A DNA stretch of 64,000 nt from Salirhabdus sp. Marseille-P4669 (GCF_900240405.1 NZ_OEQK01000003.1:62001-126000), one strand, 5' to 3'; shown: positions 27,471-37,866, numbered from the stretch's first letter. Program-made: numbers and translations. Notes: generated by a model from the sequence alone, not told the origin.

Positions 27471-28379
27471 ATGATCAAAATATTAAAATGGCTATCAGTA
27501 TTATCTACTATTGGAATGCTATTTGTGTTAATTGGTGGTGCACTTGTTACAAAAACCGAATCCGGATTAGGTTGTGGACAAAGCTGGCCATTATGTGACG
27601 GTGAAGTAATTCCAACCAATATAACTCCAGAACTAATAATTGAACTTAGTCACCGTTTAGCTACAGGTACAGTAGGTATATTAGTTTTAGCGCTTTCCAT
27701 CTTAAGTTGGAAGTTTATTGGTCATATACGAGAAACAAAGTTTTTAGCTTTCATTTCGGTTTTCTTTCTAATATTACAATCCCTAATTGGGGCATCTAAT
27801 GTACTTTGGCCACAGTCTGATTTTGCATTAGCACTACACTTTGGTATTTCGCTCATATCCTTTTCATCAGTCTTCTTACTTATGGTACTTATTTTCGAGA
27901 TCGATAAAAAGTTTGATGCAGAATCTTTGTATATTGATAAGAAGTTACGTAGACAGTTTTATGGAATAACGATTTATACATTACTAGTTGTTTATACTGG
28001 TGCATTAGTACGGCATGCAAATGCTAGTTTAGTATGTAAAGATTGGCCACTATGCGATTCATCATTGGGTCTTTCTGATTTTAACCTTCAGCAATGGATT
28101 CAGATGGGGCATAGAATGTCTGTTGGTATTCTTATTATTTGGGTAATCTATTTATATATTCGGATTATAAGACAATACAAACATAGTAAGATTATGTTTA
28201 ATGGGTGGACGATTGCAACTTCCTTCATTGCATTCCAAGTATTTTTAGGTGCATTGATTATCTTTACGGTTCTGAACTTGTTTATTGCATTGCTTCACGC
28301 CTTAATTGTATGTTGTTTTTTTGCCATTCTAACATACTATTTACTATTATCTTACAGAAGTTCAAAAATGAAAAAGTAA
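27471..28379 (+). CDS. ctaA: Heme A synthase
   Basis: A 302-residue, eight-helix enzyme that oxidises the methyl group of heme O to give heme A. It is a two-fold repeat of four helices. The extracellular cysteine pair C35 and C42 lies in GLGCGQSWPLCDG. The heme-binding histidines appear in ELSHRLATG, ALHFGIS, MGHRMSVG and LLHALIV, and a second cysteine pair lies in LVCKDWPLCDSS. It starts at ATG behind AGGCGG. Divergent from ctaB and followed by its own terminator. Confidence 0.96.
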   Translation: MIKILKWLSVLSTIGMLFVLIGGALVTKTESGLGCGQSWPLCDGEVIPTNITPELIIELSHRLATGTVGILVLALSILSWKFIGHIRETKFLAFISVFFLILQSLIGASNVLWPQSDFALALHFGISLISFSSVFLLMVLIFEIDKKFDAESLYIDKKLRRQFYGITIYTLLVVYTGALVRHANASLVCKDWPLCDSSLGLSDFNLQQWIQMGHRMSVGILIIWVIYLYIRIIRQYKHSKIMFNGWTIATSFIAFQVFLGALIIFTVLNLFIALLHALIVCCFFAILTYYLLLSYRSSKMKK

Positions 28380-28387
28380 GCGTTCAA

Positions 28388-28424
28388 AAAGCTAGAGGTA
28401 ACGACTATACCCTAGCTTTTTTTA
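28388..28424 (+). terminator. ctaA terminator
   Basis: AAAGCTAG pairs with CTAGCTTT, with an AGG/CCT-type extension across the loop, followed by T7. Confidence 0.82.
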
Positions 28425-28430
28425 TGTAAT

Positions 28431-28455
28431 AAAGCCCCCTACTCATGTAGAGGGC
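28431..28455 (-). terminator. pycA terminator
   Basis: On the minus strand GGCCCTCTAC pairs with GTAGGGGGC with a four-base loop and a following TTTATTA. It directly follows the pycA stop. Confidence 0.7.
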
Positions 28456-28461
28456 CAATGC

Positions 28462-31400
28462 TTATTCCATTTCGATTAATAAATCTCCTGTTCCAATTGT
28501 ATCACCATTTGATACATGTACTTGCTTAACAATGCCATCGAAAGGAGCTTGAACAGTTGTTTCCATCTTCATTGCTTCTGTAATAATTAAATGATCACCT
28601 TTTTTAACTCGTTCACCTTTATCAACAACAACTTGTAATACTGTACCAGGCATAGAAGCACCGATATGCTTTTCATTACTCTTATCCGCTTTTGGTCTTT
28701 CTGCAATAACATTTCGGATACTCTCGTCCTTTACGATTACTTCACGTGGTTGACCATTTAATTCAAAGTAAACCACACGTGTGCCATTGCTTTGAGGCTC
28801 TCCAATGGATACCAATTTTACGATTAACGTTTTACCTTGTTCAATAACGACCTCTATCTCTTCCCCAAGTCGCATACCATAGAAAAAGGTTGGTGTATCC
28901 AATACGGAGATATCACCATATTCGTTATAAAACTTGTTATAATCCATAAATACTTTAGGATATAACGCATTAGCCAATAAGTCAAAGCTTGTAATTTCCC
29001 GGTTTAACGTATGGTACAACGTATCCCGCATTTCATTAAAATCGATATTTTCCATTAATTCTCCAGGTCTAACTTTAATTGGTTCTTTTCCTTTCAAAAT
29101 AATACGCTGTAATTCTTGTGGAAACCCTTGATATGGCTGACCTAAATATCCTTGGAAAAACTGAACAACACTATCAGGAAAATCAAGTTTTTCTCCATTT
29201 TCGTATATATCGTCCTCTGTGAGATTATTTTGGACCATATATAACGCCATATCTCCAACAATCTTAGAAGATGGTGTAACTTTTACGATATCTCCAAATA
29301 AATCATTAACCCTTCGATACATACGCTTAACTTCATCCCAACGATCACCTAAACCAACCGCCTTTGCTTGTTGCTTTAGATTGCTGTATTGACCACCTGG
29401 CATTTCATGTTCATACACTTCTGAATGGGGCGCATTCATACCACTTTCAAATTCATGATAGTACTTTCGAATGTCCTCCCAATAATAGCCAAGCTGCTCA
29501 TAGGACTTGATGTCAACATCAGGCTGACGGTTGTTTTCTGATAGTGCATAATATAAACTATTTGCGCTAGGTTGTGAGGTTAAGCCTGACATAGGGCCGC
29601 AAGCTACATCCACTACATCTACACCAGCATCTATTGCTTTTGCATAAGTGAAAATACCATTTCCACTCGTGTCATGTGTGTGCAAATGAATTGGAATATC
29701 AATCGTTTCTTTTAAAGTAGAAATCAGACGATACGCAGCTTCTGGCTTTAATAAGCCTGCCATATCTTTAATACCTAAAATATGTGCACCAGATGCTTCC
29801 AGTTCTTTCGCTAACTCTTTATAGTAATGTAAATCATATTTGCTTCGATTCGGATCTAAAATATCCCCGGTGTAACACATCGCTGCTTCTGCCACCTTAT
29901 TCTGTGACAAAACTGCATCAATTGCAAGTGTCATTCCCTCGACCCAGTTGAGGCTATCAAAAATCCGGAACACATCAATTCCAGCGTTTGCGCTTTTTTC
30001 AACAAATTCCTTTATGACATTATCCGGATAATTTTTATATCCAACTGCATTGCTAGCTCTAAGTAACATTTGGAACAACAAATTCGGCATTTTTTGTCTC
30101 ATTGCTAGCAATCGATCCCAAGGGTCTTCCTTTAAGAAACGATAGGCTACATCAAAGGTTGCTCCTCCCCACATTTCCACGGAGAAAAGGTTAGGTAAAA
30201 GGTTAGCAGTGGGCTCAGCAATTTCTAAAAGGTCCTTCGTGCGAAAACGTGTTGCTAAAAGCGATTGATGGGCATCGCGGAAGGTTGTATCAGTCAGTAA
30301 AACCTTTGATTGATCCTTCACCCACTTCGCTAAGCCTTCTGGACCTCTTTCATCTAAGATTTGTTTTGTACCAGATAAATTCGAGTCATTTATTTTAATA
30401 TTCGGAATTCTAGGGGTATCAAAAACTGGTTTTTTCTTTTTACCAATCCCTTCAAACCCATTTACGGTTATATTCCCAATATAGGATAACATTTTCGTAC
30501 CCCTATCCTTACGTTTCGGGAATACAAATAGCTCTGGCGATTGGTCAATAAATGATGTATTGTAAGATCCGGATAAAAATTTAGGATGCTGTATGACGTT
30601 TTCTAAAAACGGTATGTTGGTTTTAATTCCACGAATCCGAAACTCTTTTAGGTTTCGAACCATTTTATGTGCGGCTTTATCAAATGTCAATGCCCAAGTC
30701 GATACTTTTACAAGTAGAGAATCATAGTAAGGGGAAATTACCGCTCCTTGGAAACCGTTTCCTGCATCAAGCCGAACTCCAAAGCCCCCACCAGAGCGAT
30801 ATGCCATAATTTTTCCTGTATCCGGCATAAAGTTATTTAATGGGTCTTCTGTAGTCACTCGTGATTGAATCGCATATCCATTTGTTTTAATTTCGTTTTG
30901 TTTTGGTATGCCAACCGTTTCGCTATTTAATTCATAACCAGCAGCAATTAAAATTTGGGTCTGTACGATATCAATACCAGTTATTAATTCAGTAATTGTA
31001 TGTTCCACTTGTACACGAGGGTTCACTTCAATAAAGTAAAATTCATCATTTGATACTAAAAATTCAACAGTCCCCGCATTCACATATTGAACATTATTCA
31101 TTAGCTTTACTGCTGCTTGGCAAATATCTTCACGCAATTGCTCTGATAGAGATACACTTGGCGCTACTTCTACTACTTTCTGGTGCCTTCTTTGAACAGA
31201 GCAATCCCTTTCATATAGATGAACAATATTACCAGCATGATCGCCAATAATTTGGACCTCAATATGTTTCGGATCTTCTACAAATTTCTCTATATATACT
31301 TCATCATTACCAAATGCAGCTTTAGCTTCTGACTTTGCTCTTTCAAAGGAATCTTTTAAGGAATCGCGACTACGTACGATTCGCATACCACGTCCCCCAC

Positions 31401-31908
31401 CACCTAGTGCAGCTTTAATGATAATTGGGAACCCGTGCTTCTCCCCAAACGCATATGCTTCCTCTACACTTTCGATTGGCCCATCGGTACCTGGAATCAC
31501 CGGGATATTCGCTTCAATCGCTTGATGACGTGCCTTTACTTTATCCCCAAACATATCTAAATGCTTTACATTCGGTCCGATAAAAAGAATCCCTTCTTCT
31601 TGACATCTTCTAGCAAAATGGATGTTTTCAGATAAGAATCCATAACCTGGATGAATAGCATCTACCCCAACATTTTTGGCAATTTCAATAATACCTTCTA
31701 TATCTAGGTATGCATCAATAGGTTTTTTTCCTTTTCCAACTAAATAGGCTTCATCCGCTTTATATCTATGATAGGATCCAGTATCTTCCTGAGAATAAAT
31801 AGCAACCGTAGAAATGTTTAGCTCTGTACAAGCACGAAATACCCGTATTGCTATTTCCCCCCGGTTTGCAACTAGTACTTTTTTGATTTCCCTTATTTGT
31901 TTCTCCAT
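28462..31908 (-). CDS. pycA: Pyruvate carboxylase
   Basis: A single-chain biotin enzyme of 1148 residues that carboxylates pyruvate to oxaloacetate and so refills the TCA cycle. Order: biotin carboxylase (about 1-450; KVLVANRGEIAIRVFRAC, GGGGRGMR), carboxyltransferase (about 530-800; LTDTTFRDAHQSLLATR, EMWGGATFDVAYRFL, metal site HLHTHDTSGNG), an allosteric/tetramerisation linker, and the biotinyl domain with EAMKMETT (biotin on about K1114). The length equals B. subtilis PycA. It lies 15 bases after ftsW, as in Bacillus, and is likely co-transcribed. It links with pdhABCD in this window at the pyruvate branch point. Confidence 0.97.
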   Translation of the reverse strand: MEKQIREIKKVLVANRGEIAIRVFRACTELNISTVAIYSQEDTGSYHRYKADEAYLVGKGKKPIDAYLDIEGIIEIAKNVGVDAIHPGYGFLSENIHFARRCQEEGILFIGPNVKHLDMFGDKVKARHQAIEANIPVIPGTDGPIESVEEAYAFGEKHGFPIIIKAALGGGGRGMRIVRSRDSLKDSFERAKSEAKAAFGNDEVYIEKFVEDPKHIEVQIIGDHAGNIVHLYERDCSVQRRHQKVVEVAPSVSLSEQLREDICQAAVKLMNNVQYVNAGTVEFLVSNDEFYFIEVNPRVQVEHTITELITGIDIVQTQILIAAGYELNSETVGIPKQNEIKTNGYAIQSRVTTEDPLNNFMPDTGKIMAYRSGGGFGVRLDAGNGFQGAVISPYYDSLLVKVSTWALTFDKAAHKMVRNLKEFRIRGIKTNIPFLENVIQHPKFLSGSYNTSFIDQSPELFVFPKRKDRGTKMLSYIGNITVNGFEGIGKKKKPVFDTPRIPNIKINDSNLSGTKQILDERGPEGLAKWVKDQSKVLLTDTTFRDAHQSLLATRFRTKDLLEIAEPTANLLPNLFSVEMWGGATFDVAYRFLKEDPWDRLLAMRQKMPNLLFQMLLRASNAVGYKNYPDNVIKEFVEKSANAGIDVFRIFDSLNWVEGMTLAIDAVLSQNKVAEAAMCYTGDILDPNRSKYDLHYYKELAKELEASGAHILGIKDMAGLLKPEAAYRLISTLKETIDIPIHLHTHDTSGNGIFTYAKAIDAGVDVVDVACGPMSGLTSQPSANSLYYALSENNRQPDVDIKSYEQLGYYWEDIRKYYHEFESGMNAPHSEVYEHEMPGGQYSNLKQQAKAVGLGDRWDEVKRMYRRVNDLFGDIVKVTPSSKIVGDMALYMVQNNLTEDDIYENGEKLDFPDSVVQFFQGYLGQPYQGFPQELQRIILKGKEPIKVRPGELMENIDFNEMRDTLYHTLNREITSFDLLANALYPKVFMDYNKFYNEYGDISVLDTPTFFYGMRLGEEIEVVIEQGKTLIVKLVSIGEPQSNGTRVVYFELNGQPREVIVKDESIRNVIAERPKADKSNEKHIGASMPGTVLQVVVDKGERVKKGDHLIITEAMKMETTVQAPFDGIVKQVHVSNGDTIGTGDLLIEME

Positions 31909-31923
31909 CTTATCCCCACTTTC

Positions 31924-33093
31924 CTATTGTCCAACTGAACGAAGTCTTGGTTCTGTAGGAATCGCCTCTTTCCTTTTACGAATAGGCGTCTCTTGACTCC
32001 GAACTTGCATAGCAATGTTATTTAAAACTCCCATTGATACCATTAATACTAAAAGGGAGCTTCCACCATAACTTAAAAATGGTAACGTGACACCTGTAAT
32101 AGGCAAAAGTCCACTCACAGCACCAATATTAATAAATGCTTGTATCCCAATCATGGAAGATATTCCAATAGCAAGTAAAGAACCAAAGGCGTCTTCACAT
32201 TTTTTTGCTATATATAAACCTCGTATGACAATCAATGCTAATAAACCAATAGACACTATGACTCCAACTAAACCTAATTCTTCCGCCACTATTGCTAGTA
32301 TAAAATCTGTATGTGCGTGATCTAAATATCCTAATTTCTGAACGGAGTTTCCAAGTCCTACTCCGGTTAATCCACCAGTTCCAATTGCTACATAAGATTG
32401 AATTAATTGATAGCCACTGTCTAAATGATCTTCAAAAGGCTCGTATGCACCAGTAAAGCGTTCTGAACGCTCATCTGTCACTAAATGTGGTACTACTGCT
32501 ATTAATAATAAAACACCAACACCTATCAGTGCAGCTAAATGTCGAAAACGTATTCCAGAAGATAAAATGACACTCAATGAAATTAAAAAGATAATCGATG
32601 CTGTTCCAATATCCGGTTGAAGAATAACTAAACCTAATACAATCGAAGTTATCACGAGTGGTGGCACAACTGCTTTCGAAAAATTATCAATGTAACTAAT
32701 TTTTTTCGAAAAGACTGCTGCTAAATACATAATGAGCCCTAGTTTAGCAACCTCAGCTGGTTGGAAGCTTAGCACTTTTAAATCGTACCAGGACTTCGCA
32801 TAGTTTACCTCTTTCCCAAAAATAAGTACGCCAATTAATAAAAGAATAATTCCAAAGGTTATCATTTTTATGATTCTTTTATACTTTTGATATGGAATAA
32901 ACAGAGTAAAGAAAAATAAAAAACTTCCCATTAGTACCCATTGAATTTGTTTTACTAAAAAGTATGTACTAGACTCAAATTCCATGACTCCATATAACAT
33001 ACTCGCACTATATATCATGACAATTCCGAATCCTGCTAAGGCAAGAGGTGAGAACGTCAGAGCAAAATCTAAGTTTTTCCATCGTTTTTTCAT
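31924..33093 (-). CDS. ftsW: FtsW, SEDS peptidoglycan glycosyltransferase
   Basis: A 389-residue SEDS protein with ten helices that polymerises septal peptidoglycan together with a class B PBP. Family motifs include the large loop segment GLTGVGLGNSVQKLGYL with HTDFILAIVAEELG, and LPFLSYGGSS near the end. Neighbourhood (pycA downstream, ylaN upstream) matches B. subtilis ftsW (ylaO) rather than rodA or spoVE. The start is ATG 33093. Confidence 0.92.
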   Translation of the reverse strand: MKKRWKNLDFALTFSPLALAGFGIVMIYSASMLYGVMEFESSTYFLVKQIQWVLMGSFLFFFTLFIPYQKYKRIIKMITFGIILLLIGVLIFGKEVNYAKSWYDLKVLSFQPAEVAKLGLIMYLAAVFSKKISYIDNFSKAVVPPLVITSIVLGLVILQPDIGTASIIFLISLSVILSSGIRFRHLAALIGVGVLLLIAVVPHLVTDERSERFTGAYEPFEDHLDSGYQLIQSYVAIGTGGLTGVGLGNSVQKLGYLDHAHTDFILAIVAEELGLVGVIVSIGLLALIVIRGLYIAKKCEDAFGSLLAIGISSMIGIQAFINIGAVSGLLPITGVTLPFLSYGGSSLLVLMVSMGVLNNIAMQVRSQETPIRKRKEAIPTEPRLRSVGQ

Positions 33094-33427
33094 ATGTAGT
33101 CATCCTTATGCTGTTAATTTGATTAGAAAAACTTGGCATGTCGCTAACACATTACGCGATAGCCTTCGTTTTTCATATACTTTTACCTGTTAAATAATAC
33201 GTGTTTTGGTAGAGTATAAACGTAAGCTTAGTCATGATCTATAAATGTTTTTTTACTAGCGTATATACGGGGTTTACCATTAGATGTAACTGACAAAGCC
33301 TTTGTTTTACTTTTATTCATTAAACTTGTCTATTCATTAATTTTACTACAAACAGGATGAAAACTCCTGCATATTTAGTAGGATAATTAAAAAAATCTAT
33401 CGGATTTATCATTTTGCCAAAAATAAA
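33094..33427. other. Intergenic region ftsW-ylaN
   Basis: These 334 bases lie upstream of ftsW. I see no ORF with a ribosome binding site and no clear promoter pair. They presumably hold the ftsW promoter and a leader. Confidence 0.45.
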
Positions 33428-33466
33428 AAGCTCAAATTACAACCAACGTTGTAATTTGAGCTTTAT
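33428..33466. terminator. ylaN terminator
   Basis: AAAGCTCAAATTACAAC pairs perfectly with GTTGTAATTTGAGCTTT over a four-base loop. The arm includes the ylaN stop codon. Confidence 0.88.
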
Positions 33467-33741
33467 TTATTTTGAGCCGCTTCATGAAGACCACTTAGCT
33501 GTTTTTCTAAGTTTTCCATTATTTCCTTACCAGTTTCTTCACTAATTAACTGTAAACGGACTGCAAAGTTTATTTCCCTTGAAAGCCCAAACATTTGTGT
33601 ATCTAAAACCTCTTCGTATAGAGGACATTGGGGCATTGTCAGGTTATCCATTTGCACTTTTATTAGCTGCAAGATTTTCTCCGCATCTTCTTTCAAAATG
33701 GCTAACGCTTGTTTTTGATCCGTAATAATTTCAGATGACAC
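33463..33741 (-). CDS. ylaN: YlaN
   Basis: A 92-residue all-helical protein of the YlaN (DUF1507) family. In S. aureus and B. subtilis YlaN binds iron and relieves Fur repression, and it is important when iron is scarce. The family segment [20 protein letters not shown] is present. The gene is monocistronic between glsA and ftsW, as in B. subtilis. Confidence 0.93.
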   Translation of the reverse strand: MSSEIITDQKQALAILKEDAEKILQLIKVQMDNLTMPQCPLYEEVLDTQMFGLSREINFAVRLQLISEETGKEIMENLEKQLSGLHEAAQNK

Positions 33742-33914
33742 GGATAATTCCCCCTCTGCTCATTAACACCTACAATTTATCAAAAAGGTATAGTTTGAAA
33801 GCTAATAAACTATAAAATTCTGTAGATTAAAATATTGGTACTTCTAATACATTATATTACCGTTTCCACTTGAAAAATGCAAGATTTCGCTAATATACTT
33901 TTACAATTATGAAA

Positions 33915-34844
33915 TTAAAAAATAGACCATTCGTAATGAGCAGACATTTTTTCTAATAGTTTTAATCCAATAACACTATTACCTTTTTCATCTAAGGAAG
34001 GACCAAAAACAGCAACTCCACCTAAGTTTTTTACAACTCCTAATATCACGCCAGATACTCCACTTTTGGCTGGAATCCCTACCTTTGTAGCAAATTCTCC
34101 AGAAGCATTATACATACCGCAAGTGACCATAAAGGTTTTACAGATTCTTGAATAAAAAGATGGAATAATCTCTTCACCAGTATCTAAGCTTTTTCCGTCA
34201 TTAGCAAATAATGCCCCTATTTTAGCTAATTGTTCCACATTCATACTTATTGCACATTGCTTCGTGTATGTATCGAGTAATTCTTCCACACTTCCGGTAA
34301 TTACCCCATTTTGCTTCATGAAGTAGCATAATGAGCGATTTAGAAACGCTGTCTCGAATTCAGATTTCGCCACTTCCTCGTCGTAGTAAATCGTATCATC
34401 ACCAGTTATACGGTGGATGAGGGATAATATGGTACGTACCCTATCCTCCGAATTACCACCACAAAGCATATTCGTAATTGCTAATGCCCCCGCATTAATC
34501 ATTGGGTTTAAGGGCTTAGAAGGCTTCCCAACCTCTAACGTTGAAATGGAGTAAAAAGGGTCGCTTGTAGGCTCTAAACCTACTCTTGAAAACACAGCCT
34601 CCACACCATGCTCCATTAAAGCGATTGCTAAGGATAAGACCTTTGAAACACTTTGGATTGTAAAATTGTAATCAACTTGTCCAGTACTTACACATTCCCC
34701 GTTAATATGTTGAAAAGCAACTGCATGCATTTCTGGGCGTTGTTTTTTTAGTGCAGGAATATAATCTGCTACTTTACCGTTATTCGCATATACACGTACA
34801 TGCTCCATCATTTTTACTAAATCTTCTTGGTTAACATTTTGCAT
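33915..34844 (-). CDS. glsA: Glutaminase
   Basis: A 309-residue glutaminase of the serine-type, beta-lactamase-like fold, which hydrolyses glutamine to glutamate and ammonia. The catalytic Ser-x-x-Lys is S65-VS-K68 in TIQSVSKVLSL. Other family segments are NPMINAGAL, SEFETAFLNRSLCYFMK and GIPAKSGVSGVILG. It corresponds to YlaM (GlsA2) of B. subtilis by position. GAGGACAATATT precedes the ATG. It diverges from ylaL. Confidence 0.95.
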   Translation of the reverse strand: MQNVNQEDLVKMMEHVRVYANNGKVADYIPALKKQRPEMHAVAFQHINGECVSTGQVDYNFTIQSVSKVLSLAIALMEHGVEAVFSRVGLEPTSDPFYSISTLEVGKPSKPLNPMINAGALAITNMLCGGNSEDRVRTILSLIHRITGDDTIYYDEEVAKSEFETAFLNRSLCYFMKQNGVITGSVEELLDTYTKQCAISMNVEQLAKIGALFANDGKSLDTGEEIIPSFYSRICKTFMVTCGMYNASGEFATKVGIPAKSGVSGVILGVVKNLGGVAVFGPSLDEKGNSVIGLKLLEKMSAHYEWSIF

Positions 34845-34931
34845 AAATATTGTCCTCCTTAATGCATATCTAACTAAAGTCCGTTATACTAAAAAGAGCA
34901 AGCTTATGTAATTTCTAATAGAGGTGAAAAA

Positions 34932-35438
34932 ATGATAGTAATGTTAAATGGTAATGTTAACTTTCCTATTACACTAGACGTTGGTGTATGGATGTTTGAT
35001 GATCGTAAAATGGAGTTTGAACAATTATTTACTACGAATAATGATGCGTTATTCACGAGCGACGAAGATGAAAACAAAAAGGCTTCCGAAAGATGGGACC
35101 GTGAATTACGTCAAGATGAACCTTTAAGTAAACCAGTAGATACGAATAACAATAAAATGTTAACACGCAAGGAACGAAATAAAATTTTAGAATCTACATA
35201 TGCCATTTCCATTAAACCGTTCCTTAAGAATGCAGAGCCAAAAAAGAATGCATCGAAAGCTTTGCTTCTAACGAATAATGGTGAACATGAAATATCTTTA
35301 GACGATTTAGAAAATGGTTTTTTCCTTTTTGCAAAAGATGGTAAACCATTACAAGACGGTCCACTCTATTTCTATTTTGGCGATGGATCCAATAAAGATA
35401 CGCCGATTAAAGAAATAAAAGAAATAAAAATTGCGTAG
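34932..35438 (+). CDS. ylaL: YlaL-like protein
   Basis: A 168-residue soluble acidic protein starting MIVMLNGNVNFPITLDVGVW behind GAGGTG. I recognise no catalytic motif. Size and position between glsA and the phoH-like gene fit ylaL of B. subtilis, whose function is unknown. The central part (about 35-80) is highly charged and probably unstructured. Confidence 0.7.
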   Translation: MIVMLNGNVNFPITLDVGVWMFDDRKMEFEQLFTTNNDALFTSDEDENKKASERWDRELRQDEPLSKPVDTNNNKMLTRKERNKILESTYAISIKPFLKNAEPKKNASKALLLTNNGEHEISLDDLENGFFLFAKDGKPLQDGPLYFYFGDGSNKDTPIKEIKEIKIA

Positions 35439-35580
35439 CTTTGATATTGTTAGAATAATTGCATACAATTTTGAAAGACCATAGCGTTTTCCATTATATA
35501 AAAATCCGCCGCTTCTAAGGACAATGATTAAAACCATTAGGTGGATCTAAATCAGCTATTTAACCAAAAAACTTCAAAAA

Positions 35581-35646
35581 AAAGAAAATCCAACCGTATA
35601 CAGAATACATGCAAGCATTCTGTATGTTAAGTTGGATTTTCTTTTT
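35581..35646. terminator. Bidirectional terminator ylaL/ylaK
   Basis: AGAAAATCCAAC pairs with GTTGGATTTTCT, and inside it ACAGAAT pairs with ATTCTGT, giving a two-part stem. A and T runs flank it, between convergent genes. Confidence 0.82.
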
Positions 35647-35681
35647 GCAGTTACACACGCATTTCCCTGGCTTCATTTATA

Positions 35682-37010
35682 TCATAAAAGGTCGGCCGCT
35701 AGCTGTGCTAATGACGATCTTTCTCCTTTTAATAATTTTACATGTCCACTAAGCGGATCCGTTTTAAATTTTTCCACAACATGTACTAAACCATTGTTAT
35801 ATTCATCTAAATACGGATGATCAATCTGTTGTGGGTCTCCGATTAATATAACTTTACTTCCCTCCCCTACTCTAGTTAAAATCGTTTTCACTTCATGCTT
35901 TGTTAAGTTTTGTGCCTCGTCAATTAGAATCAATTGCTCCGGAATACTTCTCCCTCTTATGTACGTTAATGCCTCCACTTGAATAGAGCCGATACCAGAT
36001 AGTATCCGATCAAGGTCTTCTGACTTCTTTACATCAAATAAAAATTCTAAATTATCATATATCGGTTGCATCCAAGGTTTTAATTTTTCTTCCTTTTCAC
36101 CTGGTAAATAACCAATATCTTTTCCTAAAGGCACAACTGGTCTTGCTACAAGCATTTTTTTATACAATCCTAAATCTTCTACCTGCATTAAACCTGTAGC
36201 AAGTGCTAATAATGTTTTTCCAGTACCCGCCTTTCCAATCATCGTAATAAGCTCAATATCTTTTCGGAATAACAATTCAAATGCCATTACTTGCTGGACA
36301 TTACGAGGGGTTACTCCCCAAGCATTTTCTGTTTGAAACAAACATTTTTCAATCACTTGTTTACTTTGTCTTACAATCCCAACTGCGGATTGGGATCGAT
36401 TTAATACATTTTTCATTACAATAAACTCATTAGAATATACATACTCTTGTTTCTCTTTCGGAATAGCGACCTTTCCATCTTGGTAAAAAGCATCTAGAAC
36501 GTCAGCATCTACTAGCCATTCTTGGTAACCGTCATAAATTGTGTCTTCCTTTACAGCTCGTTCATTAAGAAAATCTTCCGCCTTGATTCCTAATGCATCT
36601 GCTTTAATCCGCATTAGAATGTCCTTCGAAACAAGAACTACTTCCCTATCTAAATGCTTCTCCTTCATTTCTAACTGTAAATTTAAGGCTACCGCTAGTA
36701 TGCGATTATCATTCGTTCTTTCTAAAAAAATATCCTCCAATTTTGAAAATGATCGATGGTTTAGTTCAATTCGAAACAATCCACCTCTTGGTAAATCTAC
36801 ACCTTTATAAAGCTCGCCATTTTCGCGGAATCGCTCAATAATTCGTGACGTTTCACGAGCGTTACGACCCAATTCATCCATGTTCCGCTTTTTTGAATCC
36901 ACTTCCTCTAAAACAATGGCTGGAATTACCACTTCATGCTCCTCAAAAGAAAAGATTGCTTGAGGATCCTGTAGTAACACATTGGTATCTAATACATATG
37001 TCCTCATCAA
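35682..37010 (-). CDS. ylaK: PIN-PhoH ATPase/ribonuclease YlaK
   Basis: A 442-residue two-domain protein of the PhoH2 type. The N-terminal PIN nuclease domain has acidic residues in YVLDTNVLLQDP, VLEEVDS and NDNRILAVALNL. The C-terminal PhoH ATPase domain has Walker A IGKAGTGKTLLALA and Walker B LILIDEAQN. PhoH2 proteins are RNA helicase-ribonucleases in mycobacteria; activity here is inference. The start is either TTG 37010 or the next codon ATG 37007, with AGGAGG nine or twelve bases upstream. Same length as B. subtilis YlaK. Confidence 0.92.
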   Translation of the reverse strand: MMRTYVLDTNVLLQDPQAIFSFEEHEVVIPAIVLEEVDSKKRNMDELGRNARETSRIIERFRENGELYKGVDLPRGGLFRIELNHRSFSKLEDIFLERTNDNRILAVALNLQLEMKEKHLDREVVLVSKDILMRIKADALGIKAEDFLNERAVKEDTIYDGYQEWLVDADVLDAFYQDGKVAIPKEKQEYVYSNEFIVMKNVLNRSQSAVGIVRQSKQVIEKCLFQTENAWGVTPRNVQQVMAFELLFRKDIELITMIGKAGTGKTLLALATGLMQVEDLGLYKKMLVARPVVPLGKDIGYLPGEKEEKLKPWMQPIYDNLEFLFDVKKSEDLDRILSGIGSIQVEALTYIRGRSIPEQLILIDEAQNLTKHEVKTILTRVGEGSKVILIGDPQQIDHPYLDEYNNGLVHVVEKFKTDPLSGHVKLLKGERSSLAQLAADLL

Positions 37011-37223
37011 AAAAGCAGTCCTCCTAATATTTTGTTCTACGTAAGTAAAGTACTAAAAATAGCTAAAGCTAATTCAAAAATGCTACTTTCATCAAAAGGG
37101 CGCTTTCTAAACCATTAATTTCTAAAGAAAGGTTTGGTAAGTATTCCGTAATTTAATATATGATTTGAATCATAAAGTTAGACGAATCGGTGGAGAATAT
37201 ATTACAAAAGGAGTGACTTATGG

Positions 37224-37820
37224 ATGCGAACGTCTTTTGTAAAAATGTTCTTTATGTTACTTATTTGTATAGGGTTAGCTGCGTGTAATGACGATAACAG
37301 CGCAAGGGAAAACAACAATCAGAATTTAATTAAGGTCAAAAACTCTGAAATAAGTGATGGCAATGAAAATAAAAATGCATCAAACACAGAAATGGCAAAA
37401 CAAATTGCTCATTTAGCAGCAAGCATTCCTGGTGTGCAGGATGCAACGGCAATAGTGCTAGGACCGTATTCTATAGTAGGAATTGATGTAGATAAGGATT
37501 TAGATCGAACTCGAGTAGGTTCTATAAAATACTCTGTTGCAGAGGCGATAAAACAAGAAATGAATGGAAACAATACGATGGTTGTTGCGGATGGTGACGT
37601 AACCGAACGATTAAGAAGAATGTCCTATAAGCTACAGCAAGGACACCCAGAAGACGCAATTCTAGATGAATTAGGTGCTCTTATTGGCCGATATATGCCA
37701 GAAGTTCCCCCTAAACAAAATCAACCTTCTGAACCAGACACGAATAAACAAATGTTAGACAAACAAAAAGAACAACAATTAGAAAACACAAAAGATGATC
37801 AATCAAATAACAATTTATAA
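37224..37820 (+). CDS. ylaJ: YhcN/YlaJ-type sporulation lipoprotein
   Basis: A 198-residue lipoprotein with lipobox LAAC after a hydrophobic signal. The body belongs to the YhcN/YlaJ family seen in spores, with AKQIAHLAASIPGVQDATAIVLGPY and GIDVDKDLDRTRVGSIKYSVAEA. YlaJ/YhcN proteins are found in the spore inner membrane and affect germination or outgrowth. The last 40 residues are a Gln/Asn/Pro-rich tail. AAAAGGAGTGA lies upstream of ATG 37224. The position matches B. subtilis ylaJ. Confidence 0.9.
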   Translation: MRTSFVKMFFMLLICIGLAACNDDNSARENNNQNLIKVKNSEISDGNENKNASNTEMAKQIAHLAASIPGVQDATAIVLGPYSIVGIDVDKDLDRTRVGSIKYSVAEAIKQEMNGNNTMVVADGDVTERLRRMSYKLQQGHPEDAILDELGALIGRYMPEVPPKQNQPSEPDTNKQMLDKQKEQQLENTKDDQSNNNL

Positions 37821-37821
37821 A

Positions 37822-37866
37822 CACAATTGGGAGGTCTCGTTTTTATAACGGACCTCCCAATTGTTT
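37822..37866 (+). terminator. ylaJ terminator
   Basis: ACAATTGGGAGGTC pairs perfectly with GACCTCCCAATTGT over a 15-base loop. The T run is short (TTTC). Confidence 0.75.

Noticed and set aside
33094-33427. Riboswitch or T-box before ftsW
   Set aside because: No specifier, GGTGG or terminator-antiterminator pattern is visible; the terminator nearby belongs to ylaN.
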